Positions 1 through 5,818 of a DNA stretch of 7,863 nucleotides are shown piece after piece. The notes below the pieces were generated by a model, which was not told the origin of the DNA, searched no databases, and worked only from the letters and a program-made list of their open reading frames with translations. Positions within the stretch are counted from its first letter, which is position 1. Every line of letters begins with the position of its first letter. The position numbers were made by a program, and so were the translations under genes. The stretch is from Limnoraphis robusta CS-951 (GTDB lineage Bacteria; Cyanobacteriota; Cyanobacteriia; Cyanobacteriales; Microcoleaceae): contig NZ_LATL02000042.1 in NCBI RefSeq assembly GCF_000972705.2, positions 2,264-10,126 on the forward strand, in the 5' to 3' direction.

Positions 1-3000
1 TACAGTAACCCACAATCAAAGCCAGCTTGATACTCTCTCTCGAACCTTACAACTGTCAGAGGGAGAATTCTCATTGGTGTTGGTTCGCTGTAACTATATT
101 AGTCTGCGGAAAACAATTGTTAAGCAACTCCACAAAAAATCAGCTTTACCCATTCGAGAAATTCATCTGAGTGCTTCTATTGATAACCTCTATCGTACCC
201 TAGAAACAGAACTCTCAGAAGAACATCCTGCTGTTGTCATGGTGTTTGGTTTAGAGAGGGTGGAAACGCTAGATGAAGTCTTAGCGGCGACTAACTTAGC
301 GAGAGAAGCCTTTTTAAACTTTCCCTTTCCGGTATTGCTGTGGATTAATGATCAACTGTGGAAAAAGTTAAATCGACGAGCGCCGGATTTTACTGGCTAC
401 GCGACGACTTATGTTTTTCAACAAAGTTCTAGCGAATTAATTCACTTTCTTTCGAGCAAATCTCAGCAACTCTTCACCACCATTTTAGAACTCGGGGGGT
501 GTTCATTTGTTTCCAATAGCAAAATTTTGGGTGAACATTGCGCCTCGGAACTGCAACTAGCTTATCAAGATTTAACAAACCGAAAAATTACTTTAACACC
601 CGCTTTAACGGCTAGTCTAAGGTTCGTTCTGGCTCGACATTACTACGCTCATCAAAACATCTCAGAAGCGCTAGAAAACTATAACCTCAGTTGGAACTTT
701 TGGCAACAAGAGAGTACAAAACTCTCATCTCGTTCATCGAATTTTGAGGCTGAATATCCATTGGTTCATTCTTCCCCTGCCGTAAATCCGCTCATTTGGC
801 AGGGTATTATTTTGTATCATCTAGGGTTATGTTCAGCTTACCAAGCCGAACAACATCTCAGGCACAGTAGTCACAAAGAATGGCTAGAAGCCCGAATGTA
901 TTTTGAGCAATGTTTAGACTATTTTGAAGCGGCAAAACGACCCGATTTAGTCGCAAAGTTTATTAATCAACTGGGTGAAATTCTGCGGGAACTGGAAGAT
1001 TGGGACGCTTTGTTTAAACTCGCTCAAAAATCCAGAAAATTACATCAACAGCAAAACTCTCAACCGCTACAACTCGCTCAAGATTACGGCTTTTTTGCGG
1101 AATATTATCGGCATAAATCTGACTGGCAAAATACCAAAGAATTCGCCTCAATAGCCTTAGAAATACTGAATCAAAATCCCCAGGAAATTATTGATGATCC
1201 GCTCACCAATAAAAATCAAGGTTTATATTACTGGATACTGGCTCAAGCCTTAGAACAGTTAAGCCAACCTTGGGAGGCCATAGAAAAGTTAGAAATTGCC
1301 TACAAAGAAACCGCTCCTAAATACAATCCTAGATTTTATCTGCAAATCTTAGGAATGTTGCGCCGACTCTATTTTGAACTCGGTCAATATCGAGAAGCCT
1401 TTGATATTAAAAAAGAACATCGTACAAAATCGAGTGCATTTGGCTATACGGCTTTTATTGGCGCCGGACGACTCGAACCCCGAGAACAAGCGGTTGATCC
1501 GATGTTAGGAACGGTGTCAACTGAAGCCACTGTTACCGATGAAATCAAAGCCTCTGGTCGTGAAGAAGCAATTAATCGTTTACTCCAACGCATCGGAAGC
1601 ACTCAACACAAATTAACGGTGATTTATGGTCAGTCTGGAGTCGGTAAAAGTTCGATTATTCGAGCGGGTTTAGTTCCGGCTTTGCAAGATTTGAGTGTGG
1701 AAGCCCGTCAAATTGTTCCGATCTTGCTGAGAACTTACAACTCCTATGCAAAAGAACTTGAAAATAAATTATACGCTGATCGAACTCAAGCCTTTTTAGA
1801 AGAAGAGGAAACGATAGAAAACCGTGAAGAAGCAGAAAAATCAACCCGCCAGACAGAACAAACCCATCAAGAAGCGATTGAAAATATTTTACTCAAATTA
1901 AAAGAAAACGCGAACAATAATCAAATCACGATCTTAATTTTTGATCACTTTGAAGAATTTTTCTTCGCCCATAGAAGACTCAGCACTCGCCGCCTTTTTT
2001 TTGAAGTCTTAAGAGATTGTCTCAATTTACCCTATGTAAAAGTGATGATCTCCGTTCGAGAGGACTACTTACATCATTTATTAGAAGGAACCCGATTAAT
2101 TGATTTTGAAATTGTTAACAACGATATTTTAAATAAAGACATTCTATTTTATTTGGGCAACTTGACCCCGACAGAAGCTTACAACGTCATCAAAAGTTTA
2201 ACAGATCGCTCCCATTTTTTCCTAGAAGATGCCCTAATTCAAGCCTTAGTTAATGACCTCTCGCGGGAATTAGGAGAAGTTCGTCCGATAGAATTACAAG
2301 TCGTCGGCGCCCAACTTCAAGCCGAAGATATTACTACTTTAGCCGACTATAAACGTCAAGGCCCCCATCAAAAATTAGTCGAGCGCTTTCTCGAAGAAGT
2401 CATTCAAGATTGTGGCCCAGAACATCAACAAACCGCGAATTTAATCCTGTTTTTACTCACCGATGAAAACAACACTCGGCCGCTAAAAACCCGTTCAGAA
2501 TTAACAGAAGAATTCAAAGGAAAACTCGGAAAAGAAGCCGTAGAATATCAACTGGATTTAATTCTGTATATTCTGGCAAAATCTGGCTTAGTCTCCCGAG
2601 AAATCATAGATGGGGCAGAATTTTATCAACTGGTTCACGATTATCTGGCTGATTTTATTCGTCAGAAAAATCGCTTAGATCGAGATGCAGAATTTGAGCA
2701 ACTGCAACAAAAAAATAAAGCACTCAAAGAAGATGTAGATGTCTATTCTCGCCTCGCCAAAGAAACCGAACGTCGTAGCACAGCAGAAGAACGTAGCCGC
2801 CAACTTGAACGAATTATGGCGGTTTTAGCCGGATTTGTCTTTGCCGGATTTGGTCTATTTGCAATGGCTCAAAGAAAACAAGAAGCCCGAGCAAGAATTG
2901 AAGCCATTCAAGCGGCTCAAGAGTCTTTAATTGTAGGCGATCAAAACGATCAAATTGGCATTTTACGAGCGACTTTGGTGATTGGTGAAAGTATTCAACA

Positions 3001-5062
3001 AACCCAAGCGTCCAAAGAACAAAAAGACGAGATTGCTAAAGGACTGCGAAAGTTATTTGATAATAGTTTACACGAGCGCAATCGACTCGAACAAGAAGAC
3101 AGTATTTTAGCCGCAAGCTACAGTCCCGATGGTCAAATCATCGCTACCGCCGGAAACGAAAAAGTGATCAAACTCTGGGGTAAAGATGGCAGATTTATTC
3201 AAGATCTGATCGATCCGTCTCTCAATTCACAACCTGTTTCCCATGAGGATAACGTGATTAGCGTGAGTTTTAGTCCCGATGGAAATCAGATCGCCTCAGC
3301 CAGTATCGATAGGACAGTCAAACTCTGGAGTCGAGACGGACAACTGTTAAAAACCTTCAAAGGTCATCAGGATGTGGTGACGAGTGTTAGTTTCAGTCCC
3401 GATGGTCGGGTTTTGGCTTCCGGGAGTGGTGATAGTACGATCAAGCTTTGGGATGTTGAACAGGAAACCCTGATTAAAACCCTCAACGCCCATCAAGGTG
3501 GAGTTTTAGATGTAAAGTTTAGCCCCGACGGTCAAACCCTCGCTTCCGGTGGGAATTCAGATCCAACCGTGAAACTTTGGAAGCCAGACGGCACCTTCCT
3601 AAAAACCCTCAGAGGGCATTGTGAGTCCCTCAGACAGACAGAAGACTGCATTGGGGTCTATGAAGTCAGTTTTAGCCCGAATGGTCAGATTTTGGCTTCT
3701 GCAAGCGGCGATCGCACCGTTAGACTGTGGAACCTAAAAACCAATACCGTTGAAACCCTCAAAGGACACAACAGTGATGTTTTAGGCGTGAGTTTTAGCC
3801 CCGATGGTCAGACCATTGCCAGTAGTAGTCGCGATAGCACGGTGAAACTGTGGAATAAAAATGGCGCGATTTTGCAAACGTTTACCGGACACAAAAATGA
3901 TGTCTGGACGGTGAGTTTTAGTCCCGATAGTCAGATGATCGCTTCCGCCAGTGCAGACAATACCGTAAAACTCTGGGATCGCAACAGAAATCCCCTCGAT
4001 CAAATCTTGCAAGGACATTCTCACGCTGTTAATGATATTAGTTGGAGTCAGAATGGAATCATTGCCACCGCTAGCGACGATCAAACCGTTAGACTGTGGA
4101 AGACAGACAGTGCGGAACCGTTGAAAAACTCAACCGATGAACCGTTGGTGTTGAACAATCAAAAACAAGTGCGTTGGGTAAGTTTGAGTCCAGACGGAGA
4201 AACCCTGGCGACAGTGAGTCAACAACAACCTACCGTTAAACTCTGGAACCTCAAAGGCGAGTTGGTTCAAACCTTAAGCGGACATCAGAAACCCGTGAAT
4301 GCTGTAGAGTTTAGTCCGACTGGAATGATCGCTTCTGGAAGTGAAGATCGCACCGTGAAGCTTTGGCAACCCGACGGCAGCTTAATTGACACTTTGAAGC
4401 TTGATGATCCGGTTGTGAGTATTCGTTTCAATGCGATCGGAAATCAGATGGCGACGGCAACTTCAGATTCTACGGGATCTGCGATCCTATTGTGGAGTTC
4501 CCAAAAAGCAGGTTGGGAGTCGCGCAGGATTTTGTCTTACCCCAATCAAACCATTAATGAGATTAGTTATACCCCCAAAGAAGGACTATTAGCGATTGCA
4601 GTTGATCGCCAGGTTGTCCTGTGGAGTCCCAGCCGGGGAGCATCTTGTCCTTTGAAACATCAAGCCATTGTACGCGGTGTTGATTTTCATCCTAATGGGA
4701 CTCTGATTGCGAGTGCGAGTGATGATAAAAAAGTTCGACTATGGCAGCTTGATCGTCAACAGCTTTGGCCTGTAGATGGAAACTGTTCCGCTCAGAGGGA
4801 AATTGAGGCTTTTTACACCCTTGATCAAGATGTGTTTCTTAATAGTGTCTATTTCGATCCCGATGGTAAACTTTTGGCGATCGCTCGAGAAGATGGAACA
4901 ACGATTTTGTGGAATATGCAAGGTTTTCAGTTAGGTTATCAAATTCGTGCGGGTTGTCTGTGGTTAAATGATTATCTCCAGACTGATACTTCAGATGAAC
5001 AAAACCGTACTCCTCTATGTCAGGGGATAAGAAACAGTGAACAGTCAGTAATGTTACCTTGA
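1..5062 (+). CDS. TPR–nSTAND NTPase–WD40 giant signalling protein, 5' end cut by window
   Basis: The frame is open from nucleotide 2 to the stop at 5060-5062, giving 1686 residues in the window (numbered here from nt 2). The TTG at 74 is internal. Residues 1-170 form a leader region with LVLVRCNY and FPFPVLLWINDQ, a type common before TPRs in cyanobacterial STAND proteins. Residues about 201-486 are helical and TPR-like, ending in the junction FGYTAFIGAGRLEP (480-493). The nSTAND NTPase follows from 517: Walker A GQSGVGKSS (543-551), Walker B LIFDHFEE (Asp648), and the end motif LVHDYL (877-882). A charged coiled coil (about 895-938), one hydrophobic segment (940-956) and a second Gln/Glu/Lys-rich helix lead to 14 WD40 blades (1033-1649) and a short tail with CLWLNDYL. 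Family knowledge: STAND proteins are ATP-driven switches that oligomerise when repeat domains sense a ligand. The ligand and output here are unknown; a role in regulation or in phage defence are both possible. Architecture is certain; function is inferred. Confidence 0.93.
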   Translation, partial: TVTHNQSQLDTLSRTLQLSEGEFSLVLVRCNYISLRKTIVKQLHKKSALPIREIHLSASIDNLYRTLETELSEEHPAVVMVFGLERVETLDEVLAATNLAREAFLNFPFPVLLWINDQLWKKLNRRAPDFTGYATTYVFQQSSSELIHFLSSKSQQLFTTILELGGCSFVSNSKILGEHCASELQLAYQDLTNRKITLTPALTASLRFVLARHYYAHQNISEALENYNLSWNFWQQESTKLSSRSSNFEAEYPLVHSSPAVNPLIWQGIILYHLGLCSAYQAEQHLRHSSHKEWLEARMYFEQCLDYFEAAKRPDLVAKFINQLGEILRELEDWDALFKLAQKSRKLHQQQNSQPLQLAQDYGFFAEYYRHKSDWQNTKEFASIALEILNQNPQEIIDDPLTNKNQGLYYWILAQALEQLSQPWEAIEKLEIAYKETAPKYNPRFYLQILGMLRRLYFELGQYREAFDIKKEHRTKSSAFGYTAFIGAGRLEPREQAVDPMLGTVSTEATVTDEIKASGREEAINRLLQRIGSTQHKLTVIYGQSGVGKSSIIRAGLVPALQDLSVEARQIVPILLRTYNSYAKELENKLYADRTQAFLEEEETIENREEAEKSTRQTEQTHQEAIENILLKLKENANNNQITILIFDHFEEFFFAHRRLSTRRLFFEVLRDCLNLPYVKVMISVREDYLHHLLEGTRLIDFEIVNNDILNKDILFYLGNLTPTEAYNVIKSLTDRSHFFLEDALIQALVNDLSRELGEVRPIELQVVGAQLQAEDITTLADYKRQGPHQKLVERFLEEVIQDCGPEHQQTANLILFLLTDENNTRPLKTRSELTEEFKGKLGKEAVEYQLDLILYILAKSGLVSREIIDGAEFYQLVHDYLADFIRQKNRLDRDAEFEQLQQKNKALKEDVDVYSRLAKETERRSTAEERSRQLERIMAVLAGFVFAGFGLFAMAQRKQEARARIEAIQAAQESLIVGDQNDQIGILRATLVIGESIQQTQASKEQKDEIAKGLRKLFDNSLHERNRLEQEDSILAASYSPDGQIIATAGNEKVIKLWGKDGRFIQDLIDPSLNSQPVSHEDNVISVSFSPDGNQIASASIDRTVKLWSRDGQLLKTFKGHQDVVTSVSFSPDGRVLASGSGDSTIKLWDVEQETLIKTLNAHQGGVLDVKFSPDGQTLASGGNSDPTVKLWKPDGTFLKTLRGHCESLRQTEDCIGVYEVSFSPNGQILASASGDRTVRLWNLKTNTVETLKGHNSDVLGVSFSPDGQTIASSSRDSTVKLWNKNGAILQTFTGHKNDVWTVSFSPDSQMIASASADNTVKLWDRNRNPLDQILQGHSHAVNDISWSQNGIIATASDDQTVRLWKTDSAEPLKNSTDEPLVLNNQKQVRWVSLSPDGETLATVSQQQPTVKLWNLKGELVQTLSGHQKPVNAVEFSPTGMIASGSEDRTVKLWQPDGSLIDTLKLDDPVVSIRFNAIGNQMATATSDSTGSAILLWSSQKAGWESRRILSYPNQTINEISYTPKEGLLAIAVDRQVVLWSPSRGASCPLKHQAIVRGVDFHPNGTLIASASDDKKVRLWQLDRQQLWPVDGNCSAQREIEAFYTLDQDVFLNSVYFDPDGKLLAIAREDGTTILWNMQGFQLGYQIRAGCLWLNDYLQTDTSDEQNRTPLCQGIRNSEQSVMLP
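2819..2869 (+). other. single predicted transmembrane segment within the nSTAND protein
   Basis: These bases encode a 17-residue hydrophobic stretch (AVLAGFVFAGFGLFAMA, residues 940-956). It is flanked by charged helices, ERRSTAEERSRQLERIM before and QRKQEARARIE after. It sits exactly between the NTPase and the WD40 region, where many cyanobacterial nSTAND–WD40 proteins carry a membrane segment. Both flanks are Arg/Lys-rich, so the positive-inside rule does not settle orientation. It is short for a full bilayer crossing and could instead be a partly buried or hairpin helix. Confidence 0.7.
3098..4948 (+). repeat. 14 tandem WD40 repeats (two seven-bladed propellers)
   Basis: Fourteen units can be counted by their SPDG-like turn and their KLW/RLW/ILW end. 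The turn aspartate (or its equivalent) is encoded at about 3128, 3278, 3401, 3527, 3680, 3803, 3926, 4052, 4193, 4319, 4436, 4577, 4694 and 4862, so spacing runs 117-168 nt, most often 123-126. Units 2, 3, 5, 6 and 7 share close DNA cores such as GTGAGTTTTAG followed by CCCGATGGTCAG, while units 11, 12 and 14 are degenerate. Fourteen fits two seven-bladed propellers. The DNA repetition is coding and is not a separate element. Confidence 0.9.
3708..3715. repeat. HIP1 octamer GCGATCGC (first of four)
   Basis: This perfect palindrome is over-represented in many cyanobacterial genomes. Other copies lie at 4877-4884, 6446-6453 and 6855-6862. Chance would give roughly 0.1 copy in a window this size. 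All four are inside coding sequence, two in the WD40 gene and two in the hydrolase. They support a cyanobacterial host and the native character of these two genes. Confidence 0.85.
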
Positions 5063-5093
5063 GACTGTACAGTTGGGTGCTGTTTTTTAACAG
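5041..5093. promoter_or_regulatory. cluster of small inverted repeats, candidate TetR operator or weak terminator
   Basis: The end of the nSTAND gene and the following spacer carry several related CAGT/ACTG elements. ACTGTACAGT (5064-5073) is a perfect 10-base palindrome. ACAGTC (5041-5046) pairs with GACTGT (5063-5068) across 16 bases. CTGTT (5080-5084) pairs with AACAG (5089-5093) around TTTT. TetR-family repressors usually bind such dyads beside their own promoter, so an autoregulatory operator is plausible. Alternatively ACAG (5069-5072) with CTGT (5080-5083) followed by a T run could be a weak terminator for the upstream gene; four base pairs make that reading poor. Confidence 0.35.
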
Positions 5094-5104
5094 GGAGCCA
5101 GGAA

Positions 5105-5110
5105 GATAAT
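5105..5110 (+). promoter_or_regulatory. candidate -10 box of the TetR–hydrolase operon
   Basis: GATAAT matches the TATAAT consensus at five of six positions and lies 36 bases before the TetR start, so transcription would begin near 5117, just upstream of the ribosome binding site. No good -35 hexamer is present at 16-18 bases; the sequence there is the T-rich CTGTTTTTTAACAG dyad. The dyad covering the -35 position would suit repression. Confidence 0.35.
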
Positions 5111-5124
5111 AGACACAACACAAC

Positions 5125-5129
5125 AGGAG
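5125..5129 (+). promoter_or_regulatory. ribosome binding site that fixes the TetR start
   Basis: AGGAG ends 11 bases before the ATG at 5141, a workable spacing. The in-frame TTG at 5132 would be only two bases from it, too close for initiation. The ATG is therefore preferred, removing three residues from the longest open frame. Confidence 0.75.
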
Positions 5130-5140
5130 TATTGATAACA

Positions 5141-5785
5141 ATGCCTAAAATAATAAATTCCGAATATTTGCGTCCCGGATATGCAGAAAAAGCCGAACAA
5201 ATCCTTGAAGGTGCCATACCCGAATTTTTGGCACATGGCTATGCTTGCACCAGTATGGATAGAATAGCAAAATCAGCCGGAGTCTCCAAACAAACCCTTT
5301 ACAGTCATTTTTCCGATAAAGATGGCTTGTTTACCGCCCTTGTCAAGCGCATTGCTTCCGAGAAATTTCGCCTGGTTTGGTCAAAACCCCTCAAAGGTGA
5401 ACCAGAAAGCGTTCTCCGAGATCTCGCGGAGAGAATTTTACAAAATGCTGATGAGGATGGACAGCTTTGTTTTGCCCGTTTAATTATCGCGGAGTCCGGC
5501 AAACGACCCGATTTGGCAGAAGTCTTTGTGCAGGAATTGATTCAACCTTCAACGGTGATTCTAACGCAGTATTTTAGAGATTGTTCAGAACTGGAAATTA
5601 ACGATCCTGAAGCCACCGCCCGTATTTTTGTCGGGGCTTTAGTTCACTTCGTTCTCATTCAGAAAGTGCTGCACGGACATCGACTGATGCCGATGGACTC
5701 CGAACGGTTAATTGATAGCCTTGTGGATACGATCATTAAAGCTGGACGCCAAACCGATCCTGAAAACAACAAATTGTTAATCTAA
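5141..5785 (+). CDS. TetR/AcrR-family transcriptional regulator
   Basis: This 214-residue protein has the usual length and layout of TetR-type repressors. The N-terminal DNA-binding domain (about residues 17-64) contains a classic helix-turn-helix, SMDRIAKSAGVSKQTLYSHF (38-57), followed by the conserved SDKDGLF. The C-terminal ligand domain contains ARLIIAESGKRPDLAEVF and VGALVHFVLIQKVLHG, resembling the AefR-like C-terminal family (TetR_C_7). Family members bind palindromic operators as dimers and leave the DNA when a small hydrophobic ligand binds the C-terminal pocket; the ligand here cannot be told. The start is chosen from the ribosome binding site. It is separated from the hydrolase downstream by 33 bases on the same strand, suggesting a two-gene operon that it may regulate. 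The inverted repeats upstream are possible operator sites. Confidence 0.93.
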   Translation: MPKIINSEYLRPGYAEKAEQILEGAIPEFLAHGYACTSMDRIAKSAGVSKQTLYSHFSDKDGLFTALVKRIASEKFRLVWSKPLKGEPESVLRDLAERILQNADEDGQLCFARLIIAESGKRPDLAEVFVQELIQPSTVILTQYFRDCSELEINDPEATARIFVGALVHFVLIQKVLHGHRLMPMDSERLIDSLVDTIIKAGRQTDPENNKLLI

Positions 5786-5818
5786 TTAAGGGTAATCACT
5801 TATTCTCTGCTCTCGATC

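Noticed and set aside
1656..1844. 62-codon open frame on the minus strand
   Set aside because: It lies wholly inside the NTPase domain, has no recognisable motif and is explained by codon use of the plus-strand gene.
3782..4084. 100-codon open frame on the minus strand
   Set aside because: It is the antisense of WD40 blades 6-8; its own repetitive protein merely mirrors the blade repeats.
3098..4948. Regular DNA repeats that might suggest CRISPR or a satellite
   Set aside because: The period is about 123-126 nt, the units are imperfect, and they translate to WD40 blades; there are no short identical repeats with unique spacers.
4839..5217. Minus-strand open frames (4839-5141 and 5020-5217) across the intergenic region
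   Set aside because: They overlap the ends of two well-supported genes, have no family resemblance, and no clear ribosome binding site was seen.
5305..5502. 65-codon minus-strand frame within the TetR gene
   Set aside because: It is antisense to a confidently recognised TetR domain and has no motif of its own.
5786..5818. Possible separate promoter for the hydrolase (TTGTTA at 5774 with TATTCT at 5801)
   Set aside because: The spacing is 21 bases, too long, and the match is weak.
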